This document shows positions 7,518 to 16,363 of a DNA stretch of 37,295 bases, piece after piece; positions within the stretch are counted from its first letter, which is position 1, and the number at the start of each line of letters is the position of its first letter. The notes below the pieces were generated by a model that was not told where the DNA came from, made no database searches, and was given only the letters and a program-made list of their open reading frames with translations. The DNA lies in the NCBI GenBank assembly GCA_028684695.1, contig JAQUFK010000002.1, positions 1-37,295 on the forward strand, read 5' to 3'. The translations under genes were made by a program, and so were the position numbers. Source of the stretch: Methanosarcinaceae archaeon (GTDB lineage: Archaea; Halobacteriota; Methanosarcinia; Methanosarcinales; Methanosarcinaceae).

Positions 7518-8951
7518 ATGGCAGCAAAATGGATGAGTGTTGCGGAAGTAAAACAGCAGATTTTGGAAAGTTCGGCAGAAGAGCTCACAGCTAATTATCT
7601 TGAAACAATAAATAAAAGCAAAATTAACGGCTATATTACGGTTTCGGACAAGGCTCTTGAACAGGCGAAGAAAATCGATATAGAAGGCCTCAAAGGCCCG
7701 CTTGCAGGAGTTCCCATTGCAATCAAGGACAACATTTCTGTAAAAGGCCTTCCGAACAGCTGCGGCTCTAAAATGCTCAAAAACTATATTCCTCCCTTCA
7801 ATGCTCATGTTATTGAAAAACTACTTGAAGCCGGGGCTGTGATCCTTGGAAAAACCAATATGGACGAGTTTGCCATGGGCTCCTCGACCGAAAGTAGTTA
7901 CTTCGGACCCACCTTGAATCCCTGGGATCTTGAGAGGGTGCCAGGAGGATCTTCAGGAGGAAGTGCCGCAGTTGTTGCTGCAGGGGAAGCTCCTTTTGCC
8001 CTGGGTTCAGATACTGGAGGCTCAGTTCGCTGTCCTGCAGCTTTCTGTGGAGTTGTAGGGCTTAAGCCCACCTATGGAGCGGTTTCAAGATACGGAGCCG
8101 TAGCCTACGCAAATTCCCTTGAACAAATCGGCCCGCTTGCAAACAACGTAAGCGATATCGCCGTCTTGATGGACGTAATTGCTGGTCCTGATGCGCGAGA
8201 CTCAACTTCAGCTCCAAATGCCAAACCCGAGTATCAAGCAGCTCTGAAGGCCGATATCAAAGGCCTGAGAATAGGAGTTCCAAAAGAATATTTTGGAGAA
8301 GGAATAAATCCTGGGGTTGAAAAAGCGGTCTGGGCTGCAATCCAGCGCTGTGAGGAGCTTGGAGCTTTCTGGGAAGAGGTTTCAATGCCACACACAAAAT
8401 ACGCTCTTGCTTCTTACTATATCATTGCCATGAGTGAGGCCTCCTCAAACCTTGCTCGCTTTGACGGGACAAGGTACGGGTTCAGAGCGGAAGGAGAGAC
8501 TTGGCATTCTCTTATCTCAAAGACCAGAGCAGAAGGTTTCGGAGCTGAGGTTAAGCGCAGAATCCTTCTTGGAACCTATGCTCTTTCTGCAGGCTACCAC
8601 GACAAGTATTATTTAAAAGCTCTTAAGGTAAGAAGCCTTGTAAAACAGGACTTTGAAAAGGCATTGGGAAAGGTAGACGTGCTCATGGCCCCGACGATGC
8701 CAAATCCAGCTTTTAAGCTCGGAGAAAGGCTTGAAGATCCGCTCTCGCTTTATCTTTCGGATGTAAACACGGTCCCAATCAACTTGGCAGGCGTGCCTTC
8801 TCTTTCCCTACCCTGTGGCTTTACAGCCGGGCTTCCTGTGGGGCTTCAGATAATAGGAAAGCCTTTTGAGGAACCGACTCTGCTCCAAACTGCCTATACT
8901 TTCGAACAGAATACGGATTATCATAACAAAAGACCCCCGGAGGTGGTTTAA
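7518..8951 (+). CDS. gatA: Amidotransferase subunit A (glutaminase/amidase)
   Basis: The product is 477 residues. It releases ammonia from Gln or Asn and passes it to GatB. The amidase signature is complete: Lys in A-I-K-D-N (residue 70) and the Ser-rich [10 protein letters not shown] segment with the cis-Ser. The nucleophilic Ser follows in [10 protein letters not shown], completing the Ser-Ser-Lys triad. The start ATG 7518 was chosen over a longer frame (7449) because GAGGAGAT lies at 7503-7510 and the longer version would overlap gatC. An ATG at 7533 is the only close alternative. The TAA at 8949-8951 directly abuts the gatB ATG. Confidence 0.96.
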   Translation: MAAKWMSVAEVKQQILESSAEELTANYLETINKSKINGYITVSDKALEQAKKIDIEGLKGPLAGVPIAIKDNISVKGLPNSCGSKMLKNYIPPFNAHVIEKLLEAGAVILGKTNMDEFAMGSSTESSYFGPTLNPWDLERVPGGSSGGSAAVVAAGEAPFALGSDTGGSVRCPAAFCGVVGLKPTYGAVSRYGAVAYANSLEQIGPLANNVSDIAVLMDVIAGPDARDSTSAPNAKPEYQAALKADIKGLRIGVPKEYFGEGINPGVEKAVWAAIQRCEELGAFWEEVSMPHTKYALASYYIIAMSEASSNLARFDGTRYGFRAEGETWHSLISKTRAEGFGAEVKRRILLGTYALSAGYHDKYYLKALKVRSLVKQDFEKALGKVDVLMAPTMPNPAFKLGERLEDPLSLYLSDVNTVPINLAGVPSLSLPCGFTAGLPVGLQIIGKPFEEPTLLQTAYTFEQNTDYHNKRPPEVV

Positions 8952-10439
8952 ATGGCGTATGAAAACCCTGAAGGAGTTATGATAGGGCTTGAGATTCACA
9001 TTCAGCTCAATAAACTCAAAAGCAAGATGTTTTGCGGCTGCTCGACCGCTTATCATGATGCTGAGCCCAATACCCATACCTGTCCGGTCTGCCTTGGGCT
9101 GCCTGGTGCTCTTCCTGTTCTGAACAAAGAAGTAGTAAGAGCTGCAATTAAGGTAGGCCTTGCTCTTAAAGGGGAAATTGCGGAGGAGACGCAGTTTCAC
9201 AGGAAGAATTATTTTTATCCTGATCTGCCTCGAGGGTTTCAGATCACCCAGTACGATTATCCTATTGTAAGTAACGGAAAGGTGGTAATTGAAGGCGAAG
9301 ACGGAGAACATGAGGTAAAGATCTGGAGAGCACATATGGAAGATGATCCAGGTAGGCTGGTCCATATCGGAAGTATTGCAAAATCCAAAGGAGTTATGAT
9401 TAACTATAACAGGTCAGGGATTCCCCTGATTGAAACTGTTACGGCTCCTGATATGAGAAGTCCCAAAGAAGCCCGGCGTTTCCTGGACAAATTCAGAAAT
9501 ATCCTTGAGTATCTAGGCGTTTTTGATGGAAATTTGGAAGGAGCCATGCGGATGGATGCAAACGTCTCAATACGAGGCGGAACCAGGGTGGAGATTAAAA
9601 ATATTTCCTCGCATAAAGGGGTAGAAAAGGCTCTTCTCTACGAGATCATGCGCCAGAAAAACGTACTGCGAAGAGGTGGAGAAATCACACAGGAGACCCG
9701 CCATTTCGATGAGGCAAGAGGGGTTACTCTGTCTATGAGAACCAAGGAAGAGGCCGAAGACTATCGTTATTTCCGCGAACCAGATCTCGTTTCTATCCAT
9801 GTATCTCACTTGATCCCGGAAATCAAAGCAACTCTTCCTGAACTCCCGGATGCGAAAAGGGCTCGTTTCCTGGAAGAGTACGGAATTACAGATATGCATG
9901 CAAAAGCTCTTACCTCAAGCATCCTACTTGCTGACTTTTACGAAGGAGTTTGCAAAAAGGGTGCTGAGCCTAAGACCGCAGCCACCTGGATCGCTGATGT
10001 TTTGTTAGGAGAACTGAATTACCGAAATCTGGTCCTTGCCTCCTATGATGGAGTAAGCCTTGGTTGCATAAATGACAAGGAGCCTGAGCTTGGCAATTCC
10101 TTTAAGGCAGACGATATGGTTGAACTGATCACTCTTTTTACGGAGGGAAAGATAAGTGATAAGGCTGCTGTTGAAGTTCTCAGAACAAAGCTTGACTCCG
10201 AAGAGGAAAAAACCCCTTTGCAGCTTGTCAAAGAAAAAGGGCTTTTTAAAGCCGAAGCTGAACTGGTAGTAAAAGCGGTCTCAGAAGCAATTGCCGAAAA
10301 CGAAATTGCGGTTCAAGATTACCTTGGAGGGGCTGAAAAATCCCTGAATTTCCTTGTGGGGCAGGTTATGAAAAAGACAAAAGGCACAGCCGATGCAAAA
10401 ACGGCTAGGGAATTGCTTGTAAAGGAATTGAAAAGCTAA
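8952..10439 (+). CDS. gatB: Amidotransferase subunit B (tRNA-binding kinase subunit)
   Basis: The product is 495 residues, full length. It phosphorylates the carboxylate of the amino acid on the mischarged tRNA and adds ammonia. The signature G-L-E-I-H-I-Q-L is at residues 12-19. A C-x-C ... C-x-x-C zinc-type knuckle (C-G-C-S ... C-P-V-C-L-G-L-P-G) follows, then F-Y-P-D-L-P-R-G-F-Q-I-T-Q, R-S-G-I-P-L-I-E and the C-terminal helical YqeY-like tail (from about 350). GGAGGTG at 8939-8945 inside the end of gatA is the ribosome site, so translation is coupled. Its TAA is followed by a clean hairpin terminator. Confidence 0.97.
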   Translation: MAYENPEGVMIGLEIHIQLNKLKSKMFCGCSTAYHDAEPNTHTCPVCLGLPGALPVLNKEVVRAAIKVGLALKGEIAEETQFHRKNYFYPDLPRGFQITQYDYPIVSNGKVVIEGEDGEHEVKIWRAHMEDDPGRLVHIGSIAKSKGVMINYNRSGIPLIETVTAPDMRSPKEARRFLDKFRNILEYLGVFDGNLEGAMRMDANVSIRGGTRVEIKNISSHKGVEKALLYEIMRQKNVLRRGGEITQETRHFDEARGVTLSMRTKEEAEDYRYFREPDLVSIHVSHLIPEIKATLPELPDAKRARFLEEYGITDMHAKALTSSILLADFYEGVCKKGAEPKTAATWIADVLLGELNYRNLVLASYDGVSLGCINDKEPELGNSFKADDMVELITLFTEGKISDKAAVEVLRTKLDSEEEKTPLQLVKEKGLFKAEAELVVKAVSEAIAENEIAVQDYLGGAEKSLNFLVGQVMKKTKGTADAKTARELLVKELKS

Positions 10440-10452
10440 AAAGCTGAAAAAG

Positions 10453-10482
10453 GCTTAATCCGAATTCGATTAAGCTTTTTTT
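10453..10482. terminator. Hairpin terminator after gatB
   Basis: GCTTAATC (10453-10460) pairs with GATTAAGC (10468-10475) around a 7-nt loop CGAATTC, followed by seven T. It sits between the convergent gatB and nitrilase genes. Confidence 0.65.
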
Positions 10483-10494
10483 CCTTCCTTTTTT

Positions 10495-11301
10495 TCAATA
10501 TAATTCCGGGCGCCTATCTCCAAAGATGGAACTGTTTTTCCGGAGTTTCCTTGCTCGTCTAAGGTCAATTTCTCCCAGAAGAATACCTTCTTTTTCTCCG
10601 GCAAAGGCTAGCTTTTTTCCCCAGGCATCGGCCATAAAGGATTTTCCAAAATAAGTTGAATAGCAATCTTTTCCGGTTCGGTTACAGGCAATGCAGGGAA
10701 GTTGATTTTCCATTGCTCGGGCAAGGGTGAGTGTTTGCCAAGGCTTTCCAAAAAAGGCTGGGATTTCAGAAACCGATATCAGAAGCTCGGCTCCTTCAAG
10801 GGCAAGTTTTCGGGCAATTTCAGGAAAACGAATCTCATAGCAGATAATGAGCCCGATTAAGAGTCCACGTTTTTCAAGTTTGATTGGAGAAATTTGGTTG
10901 CCTGCAACAAAATACTTTTTTTCCTGCCCATAGAGATGGGTTTTTCTATGAGTTCCGACCAGTTTTCCAGAATCAATGCAGAAACCGAGATTATAGTAGG
11001 CGGGAAATTGCTTTTTTTCAGAAGGATTAAGAGCCAAAGGCTCTTCCTTTTCTATTAAGGAGCCCACTAAAACACAGTTTTTTTCTTTTGAAAAATCAAG
11101 GAGAGCTTCAAAAATTGCGCCTGAGCGGGCTTCGGCAACTTCTTCAATATGGGCGTAGCAAAAGCCTGTTAAGAATACTTCCGGAAAAACGAGGATCTCA
11201 GCGCCTTTTAAGATTGCTTTTTTGGCCAGGGTAAAAGCTCGCTTCAAATTCTCCTCTTTTGAGCAAAGAGAGATTTCCATTTGGATGCAGGCAACTTTCA
11301 T
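10495..11301 (-). CDS. Carbon-nitrogen hydrolase (nitrilase superfamily)
   Basis: The product is 268 residues. The complete nitrilase-superfamily catalytic triad is visible: Glu41 in F-P-E-V-F, Lys120 in H-R-K-T-H-L and Cys154 in I-C-Y-E-I-R-F-P-E. The Cys motif followed by Glu and R-F-P-E is typical of the Nit/omega-amidase branch, which deaminates 2-oxoglutaramate-type or deaminated-glutathione-type amides; the true substrate is unknown. It is cytosolic and a single gene. ATG 11301 was chosen; a GTG three codons upstream (11310) is possible, but the only GGA is 3 nt before it, whereas it lies 12 nt before the ATG. Confidence 0.9.
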   Translation of the reverse strand: MKVACIQMEISLCSKEENLKRAFTLAKKAILKGAEILVFPEVFLTGFCYAHIEEVAEARSGAIFEALLDFSKEKNCVLVGSLIEKEEPLALNPSEKKQFPAYYNLGFCIDSGKLVGTHRKTHLYGQEKKYFVAGNQISPIKLEKRGLLIGLIICYEIRFPEIARKLALEGAELLISVSEIPAFFGKPWQTLTLARAMENQLPCIACNRTGKDCYSTYFGKSFMADAWGKKLAFAGEKEGILLGEIDLRRARKLRKNSSIFGDRRPELY

Positions 11302-11711
11302 AGGAGACACTTTTCCAAAAAAAATTTAATTTTGGTTAAGCCCTTTGATCAGAGAGTGAACTACCCCTGAGCTAAAGACTCAGGGGGTTTACGCTGCGTT
11401 CTATAAAGATGCATTTTTTGTTTTTAGGCTTTTCTCCTTTTTCTAAGGGCTAATTCTCTTTTGATCGATAAGATAATCTTTAATGAAAGGGAAATATATC
11501 AAAGGGAAACATTTTGGAAAAAAACTCTGAATTTCATGTAGATTAAGGGAATAGATCAAGGAAAGAGACAAAAAGCAAATCTCAAGCCTTTACTTCAATT
11601 CGAGACTCTGAATCTTTTTAATAGGGAGGTAAAAAGGATAAAGAGTCAGGCTCAAGCGGCCACCTGCGCAAAACTTGCTAGATACTTTTATTTATATCCA
11701 AGCGTGATTTT
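11302..11711. other. Intergenic region between nitrilase and the GT-C-like gene
   Basis: A 410-bp stretch without a convincing gene. It contains one copy of the 50-bp hairpin element (11358-11407). AT-rich sequence follows, and near 11684-11697 a TTTTATTTATATC TATA-like element serves the next gene. No RNA gene or other repeat was recognised. Confidence 0.6.
11358..11407 (-). mobile_element. 50-bp hairpin element, copy 1 (IS200/IS605 right-end-like)
   Basis: On the plus strand, CCCCTGAG (11364-11371) and CTCAGGGG (11379-11386) form an 8-bp stem with loop CTAAAGA, followed by TTTACGCTGCGT and TATAAA. Read on the minus strand, it is GAACGCAGCG, a hairpin, then TAGTTCAC. That order (hairpin then GTTCAC-like end) recalls right ends of TnpB-bearing IS200/IS605 elements. 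It differs from copy 3 at five positions with no indel. The homology class is inferred. Confidence 0.55.
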
Positions 11712-13463
11712 ATGTATAATTTTGCGACTATCCGTTTTCGAAAATGCCTTTCTATTTTCTGTTTTTTACTGCTGTTGCTTAATCTAAAAACATTAAAGGC
11801 AGTCCAACCGATTGGATATGTAGTTGATATTTACTCTATGTTTCCTTTCAGTTTTTATTTTTTCTTGATCCTTTGTTATATGTTCAGTATATTTCTGATT
11901 TTCAATGGAGATAAAACCCTAGGAACGTTGATCTTGTTTCTCAATCATATCGAAATCCTAATAATTCCATATATGCTTGGCTATTATTCAATGGGGCGCG
12001 CAGATGATATGTCTTATATAGGAGAATATCTGCAAATTGCAACTTCAGGGCATTTTGCAGAATGGGATATCTATCCTGCAAGTCATATTATAGGGGCTTC
12101 GATCTCCCTTTTATCCAATTTAGAGGCTCATGAGACCTCTTTTCTAATTTCAGGGATTTTTTCATTAATGTTTATTGCGGGAATGCTTTTATTTTCCAGA
12201 CAATTAATAAAGAATTCCTGTATAAATTCAATAATCCTTCCTTCTGCTTTTATATTATATACAGGAACGTATAATTTCCTTAATGTTCCCCATGCATTAT
12301 TTTTTGCAATGATTCCTCTCTTTCTCTATTGTTTCATCAAGTATTTACAAAGTGAGGGGAAAGTCTCAGCCTCTATTATTTTTATATTACTTACCTTAAT
12401 CCTCCCTATTACCCATCCGTTTATCGCCTTTCTTTCTATATTCCTTTTTTTGTATCATATGGTATTAGAAAAATATTACAAAAGAAAACAAGGTTTGAAA
12501 ACAATAAGTCAAACAAGTTTTATGGTACTTGTTTTTGCTTTTGCGGGGTGGTTTATCTATAATAACACTTTGTTAGTAAAATTTAGAAGAAATTTTCAAG
12601 GCTTTATTCAAAAAATAACAGTGCCTGTTTATTATGAAACTACGGGCAAATTAGCTACAATAAATCTAGATGCTGCTGAACTTTTCAAACTCTGTACTGT
12701 TTATTATGGGAGATATATAATTCCCACCCTCTTTATTCTTATATCAGTTCCTCTTCTTCTAAAAAATAAACTTTACACTAAAAAGAAGGCTTTGAAGAAC
12801 TTACCTTATTTCATTTTATTGTATCTAGTCCTTTTATTTGTTCAAATGATATTACTCCTTAATCCGATTATTTCCCATCAATCCGATAGAATCACAAATT
12901 TGAATTTCATTGTTTATGCTCAAGTTCCATTGTTTGCTTATTCTCTTTATGTCCTATTTTTCCAAAATAAAAACAAGAGAAATGGAATTATTGTTGCAGG
13001 AATTTTGACATGTGTCTGGAGTTTAAGTTTATTTGGCTGTTTTGACTCTCCAAACGTTTATAAAACAAATGTAGCTCTAACACAAAATGAAGTCGATGGA
13101 ATGGATTGGTTCTTTAAAGTAAATGAAGATTTGAGTGTAAGTGTTCCTCTTAGTCAAATAAACCGATTTGATGATTTATTCAACAATCAAAAAAGAATCC
13201 CAAAAATCAAAAAATTACCGGATCATTTTGGATACACAAATAACACCGCAACTTTTACAAAGATAAATTTAAATCCAAATGAAGAGACATATGTAATTAT
13301 TCTTGCAATGGATGAATTCTTATACCAGAAAGTTCCGGGCTACTCAAACATTGGAAGATACAACAAAAATGATTTTCTCCGATTTAGAAAAGATATTTCA
13401 ATAAACAAAATCTATACTTCTTTAAATATTGAAATTTTCAAATCAAAAGAGGTTTTGCCTTAA
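11712..13463 (+). CDS. Polytopic membrane protein, GT-C glycosyltransferase-like
   Basis: The product is 583 residues with about ten or more hydrophobic helices through residue ~450, then a soluble C-terminal domain of about 130 residues. The first extracytoplasmic loop carries G-R-A-D-D-M-S-Y near residue 97. An acidic pair in that loop is typical of GT-C-fold membrane glycosyltransferases and oligosaccharyltransferase-like proteins. This supports, but does not prove, transfer of lipid-linked sugars at the outer membrane face. No sequence family was recognised. Base composition is strikingly AT-rich compared with the genes around it, suggesting transfer. No ribosome site precedes the ATG; a TATA-like element about 20-28 nt upstream would make a leaderless transcript. 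The exact start is therefore uncertain. Confidence 0.75.
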   Translation: MYNFATIRFRKCLSIFCFLLLLLNLKTLKAVQPIGYVVDIYSMFPFSFYFFLILCYMFSIFLIFNGDKTLGTLILFLNHIEILIIPYMLGYYSMGRADDMSYIGEYLQIATSGHFAEWDIYPASHIIGASISLLSNLEAHETSFLISGIFSLMFIAGMLLFSRQLIKNSCINSIILPSAFILYTGTYNFLNVPHALFFAMIPLFLYCFIKYLQSEGKVSASIIFILLTLILPITHPFIAFLSIFLFLYHMVLEKYYKRKQGLKTISQTSFMVLVFAFAGWFIYNNTLLVKFRRNFQGFIQKITVPVYYETTGKLATINLDAAELFKLCTVYYGRYIIPTLFILISVPLLLKNKLYTKKKALKNLPYFILLYLVLLFVQMILLLNPIISHQSDRITNLNFIVYAQVPLFAYSLYVLFFQNKNKRNGIIVAGILTCVWSLSLFGCFDSPNVYKTNVALTQNEVDGMDWFFKVNEDLSVSVPLSQINRFDDLFNNQKRIPKIKKLPDHFGYTNNTATFTKINLNPNEETYVIILAMDEFLYQKVPGYSNIGRYNKNDFLRFRKDISINKIYTSLNIEIFKSKEVLP

Positions 13464-13527
13464 AAATCTAAACAACTTCTTATACTTTATCACTCTTTTA
13501 TCGCCTAAATCTAGGGGGATTGTTTTT

Positions 13528-14001
13528 ATGTTTTTGGAAAGAAAAGCCATAAAAAAAGAAGATTCTGAATTAATAAGTAAACAGGCACGCAAAAAATTGC
13601 TTTGGAGCCTCCGAAGTGAATTTGCTTGGACCGGAAAAAAAGTTCCGGGGATTGTAACCCTCAATGGAAAAGAGTACCGGCTTCAGGAGCTGCTTTTAAG
13701 TTTTGAGGAAAAAGAATCACTTGGACCCGAAGATACAGCCAAAATTCAGGCTCTGCTCCCTGCACTTAAAGCCGGAGCCGAAATAAACGAAAACCGACTT
13801 GAGACCGAAAAACTAACAAACGCCGAAGCCAATTTCCTTTATGAGGAAGCAGGAGGGCTTTTGCGGGCTGAAATTGAGTTTAAGGATCTCCTTGAAAAAA
13901 GATTTGGAAAAAAGGATAGAGACCTCAAAAAATTGCTGGAATCCCAAAAGGTAGCTGATGAGAAACGCTGGCAGCAGTTTATTAAAAACATTAAATACTA
14001 A
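13528..14001 (+). CDS. DUF5788-like small protein
   Basis: This is a 157-residue soluble, helical, highly charged protein. The segment W-T-G-K-K-V-P-G-I-V-T-L-N-G-K-E-Y-R-L (about residues 34-52) matches the DUF5788 pattern seen in methanogens and haloarchaea; function unknown. The start is ATG 13528, preceded by AGGGGGAT at 13513-13520. A longer in-frame version from 13429 would overlap the upstream gene and lacks a ribosome site. Its GC content returns to the local norm, in contrast with the preceding membrane-protein gene. Family assignment is from recall, moderately sure. Confidence 0.75.
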   Translation: MFLERKAIKKEDSELISKQARKKLLWSLRSEFAWTGKKVPGIVTLNGKEYRLQELLLSFEEKESLGPEDTAKIQALLPALKAGAEINENRLETEKLTNAEANFLYEEAGGLLRAEIEFKDLLEKRFGKKDRDLKKLLESQKVADEKRWQQFIKNIKY

Positions 14002-14251
14002 AACATTAAGAAGCCTGGCTGAAAATTCTATGTGAAAGCCAGTCTGCAATCCAGTCTGTTAGCTCTGCAGCTTATTTCAGTTGCTATTTAATTAGTTCTA
14101 CAATTAATTAATAATTATTAATTATTTAGGTGTAATTTTTGTAATTATCTCTATTTTTAGAAGGGTTCTTCAACCTTTAAGAAAACACAATATTTATATA
14201 TTAATCTTTTTTATTATTGTATTTTACTTCATAAACCGTTTGAGCGAAACA

Positions 14252-14259
14252 TATAAATA
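14252..14259 (+). promoter_or_regulatory. TATA box placed for a leaderless transcript
   Basis: TATAAATA is centred about 28 nt before the ATG at 14284, the usual distance from TATA box to transcription start. No ribosome site precedes that ATG. The preceding 14002-14251 is AT-rich and otherwise empty. Confidence 0.5.
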
Positions 14260-14283
14260 TTTAGCTCATTTCATTATTTTCTG

Positions 14284-14547
14284 ATGACCCGAATTACACA
14301 GCAATTGCACAGAAATGTGTTTAGCGTTATAAGAGACATTTTAGAGATGGATCGCTTCCGTGAACCCGGTCAAGAAGAAGTGGAGCTTTTTCTAAAGAGT
14401 GCGGGAACTCACGGTTCTATCCTAGATGGAGACCCCCTTTATAGGGAGTGCGCCTTGCCTGGGCTTCAGATTCAAGAGGCTATCTTATTTGATTTTGAAG
14501 AAGAACTTGAAGAACCCGTTCGAAAGCCTACAAAAGCTAATCCCTAA
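14284..14547 (+). CDS. Small acidic protein, function unknown
   Basis: The product is 87 residues; the family is not recognised. The N-terminal half is predicted helical (Q-Q-L-H-R-N-V-F-S-V-I-R-D-I-L-E), and the C-terminus is strongly acidic (D-F-E-E-E-L-E-E-P) followed by a short basic tail. There is no signal peptide or membrane segment. It has a well-placed TATA box but no ribosome site, so a leaderless mRNA is likely. Codon use and GC match neighbouring housekeeping genes, which supports it being real. A weak inverted repeat (TTTTCTC / GAGAAAA) follows the stop. Confidence 0.65.
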   Translation: MTRITQQLHRNVFSVIRDILEMDRFREPGQEEVELFLKSAGTHGSILDGDPLYRECALPGLQIQEAILFDFEEELEEPVRKPTKANP

Positions 14548-14708
14548 ATAGTTTTCTCTCTATTTTTGAGAAAATTGGTATATGTTTATATAATTTTCTT
14601 CCAGGCAGGCTCTATTCTCCAAGAATTATTTTACTTCTGAATCTCAAGCCTCTCTTAACATCCTCTATAAAGAATAGAACCAAGACAAGCAAGAAAAAGT
14701 CTTGGGCT

Positions 14709-15704
14709 TTAAAAGTCCACAAAAGGCACTAGATCGCAGCCCCCGCAGCTAAGACACATACTTTTTGCAAAATCGGGGCGTAGCCCATATTTTTCAAGAA
14801 TCTCTTTTTCCATTTTAGCAAGCTTGAGCAGGCGTTTTGGAGTCGGTCTTTCCATAAAACAACTTCCGACGCGCAGAGGATGAGGGCTTATAGGCCGCAG
14901 GATTGGAATGATTCCTCTCTTAGCCAAAGCTTCAACCCCGGCCTTAACGCAAGCGTCACTTTCTCCAAGGCCAATTATGAAATTGGAATGAACCTTGTTT
15001 TTTCCGAAAATTTCTACGGCTTCTTCAAGTTTATCAAGGATATAGGTTCGGTCCAGATCTTTGCAAACTTTTTTAAAAATATCCGGCTCCATTGTTTCAA
15101 CGTTATACTTGACTTCGGTGGCTCCTGCTTCAAAAAACTTTTTGGAACAGCCTTCAGTAGGATAAACTGAAACCCCTATAGGAACTTCGTATTTTCTAAG
15201 TTCAGGAAGGAGTTTCAAGACGCGTTGGACCTCCGCTTCCACAGATTCTTCAACTCCGGAAGTCAGGGAAATGGCCTTTAGCTTTCCGGCTTTTGCAACC
15301 GCATCAACGATATCAAGAACTTCTTTGTCTGTTTTTATGCCGCCTTGGAGTTTAGGTACGGGACAGTAGCTGCAATTAAAAATGCAGCTTTCGCAGAGGG
15401 TCACAAAAGCCTGTTCTGGACAATGGGCAAGTGCTCTTTCCAGACGTCCGCAGACAAGTTGCACTCCATCTTTTAAGATTGCAAGCGTTCCATCCTCTCC
15501 TACTTTTTCTATTGAAAGAGGGGAGGCTTTGTTGATATTCAGTCGGACTCTCTGAGAGCCAGCCCGGAAGAAAACCGAACTTGTACCTGCCCCTGGGCCG
15601 GCTGTGGAGCCAAACGAGCCCGGGACAAGGGCAGGATCGACAGAGACTGAGCCTATGGAAATTAACTGGGCTTTTATTTCAGCGGTAATGGATCTGGATT
15701 GCAT
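14709..15704 (-). CDS. Radical SAM enzyme
   Basis: The product is 331 residues. Cys107, Cys111 and Cys114 (C-I-F-N-C-S-Y-C) form the Cx3Cx2C site for the SAM-binding [4Fe-4S] cluster. A second Cys group, C-L-S-C-G-G-C, at the very C-terminus could hold an auxiliary cluster. The barrel segment contains V-K-Y-N-V-E-T and F-I-I-G-L-G-E, similar to the biotin synthase/HcgA-type branch of radical SAM proteins. The substrate is unknown and no cofactor-biosynthesis genes lie beside it. The first ~95 residues form an extra N-terminal domain without a recognised motif. No strong ribosome site precedes the ATG. The catalytic class is secure, the reaction is not. Confidence 0.88.
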   Translation of the reverse strand: MQSRSITAEIKAQLISIGSVSVDPALVPGSFGSTAGPGAGTSSVFFRAGSQRVRLNINKASPLSIEKVGEDGTLAILKDGVQLVCGRLERALAHCPEQAFVTLCESCIFNCSYCPVPKLQGGIKTDKEVLDIVDAVAKAGKLKAISLTSGVEESVEAEVQRVLKLLPELRKYEVPIGVSVYPTEGCSKKFFEAGATEVKYNVETMEPDIFKKVCKDLDRTYILDKLEEAVEIFGKNKVHSNFIIGLGESDACVKAGVEALAKRGIIPILRPISPHPLRVGSCFMERPTPKRLLKLAKMEKEILEKYGLRPDFAKSMCLSCGGCDLVPFVDF

Positions 15705-15851
15705 GAGAAAGACCTGTTTTCTGATGGAAAAAAACTGTGATACTGTTTTATGAACTCTCAGGCTGGTAGTATATAGTTTTTATCTTTTTTATAATATGGA
15801 GAACTTGGAAGTTTGCGAGGCTGAAAGGGTTTGGAACCATTTAAAAAAATA

Positions 15852-15859
15852 TATAAATA
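15852..15859 (+). promoter_or_regulatory. TATA box placed for a leaderless transcript
   Basis: TATAAATA (within an A-rich stretch) is centred about 26 nt before the ATG at 15881, which would put the transcription start at or next to that ATG. Confidence 0.5.
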
Positions 15860-15880
15860 TCGGGAGTGAAAAGATCAGGC

Positions 15881-16306
15881 ATGGAAAATTTTGAAGAAAT
15901 TGAATGGGATATTTTTGAAACGACAGTTGCATGGTTTGCCTCAATTCAGGAAAACTCTGAAGTTGATCCAGGGGATGTGGACGATTTTTTAAGGCGGCTG
16001 GAAGTGGTTGCGACAAATCCCGTTTTTCATATGGAGCTTTCTGAAGCTGCAGGAAAAATAAATTATGAGAAACTAAAACCCCTTATTTCTAAGGATATAG
16101 TGGAAATAAAACAGGTAATGAAATCCTACGTCTGGATTTCAAAAAAGGGTCTAGCCGCAGAAGTTGAGAAGTATATCTTCTATCTAGAAAAGTATAATTC
16201 AAAAATCTCAACAGGAGAAACCAAAGGCTTGAAAGAAATGGAAAAAAGAATCAGGCAGGTCGCAGATGAATATACCACAATAATTAGCGATCTGAAACTT
16301 TATTGA
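15881..16306 (+). CDS. Small hypothetical helical protein
   Basis: The product is 141 residues; family not recognised. It is soluble, acidic at the N-terminus (N-F-E-E-I-E-W-D-I-F-E-T) and mostly helical, with a heptad-like C-terminal half. ATG 15881 is preferred to an in-frame GTG at 15866. The TATA box position predicts transcription starting at about 15881, and the GTG would lie upstream of that. It is followed after 57 bp by a winged-helix gene with its own strong ribosome site, so the two may be one transcription unit. Confidence 0.7.
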   Translation: MENFEEIEWDIFETTVAWFASIQENSEVDPGDVDDFLRRLEVVATNPVFHMELSEAAGKINYEKLKPLISKDIVEIKQVMKSYVWISKKGLAAEVEKYIFYLEKYNSKISTGETKGLKEMEKRIRQVADEYTTIISDLKLY

Positions 16307-16363
16307 TATATTGGGATTAAAATAAAAAAATTCATTTATTATAATACGAAAGGAGGGTTAAAA

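Noticed and set aside
13429-13527. 33-residue N-terminal extension of the DUF5788-like protein
   Set aside because: It overlaps the upstream gene end and lies before the AGGGGGAT ribosome site of ATG 13528.
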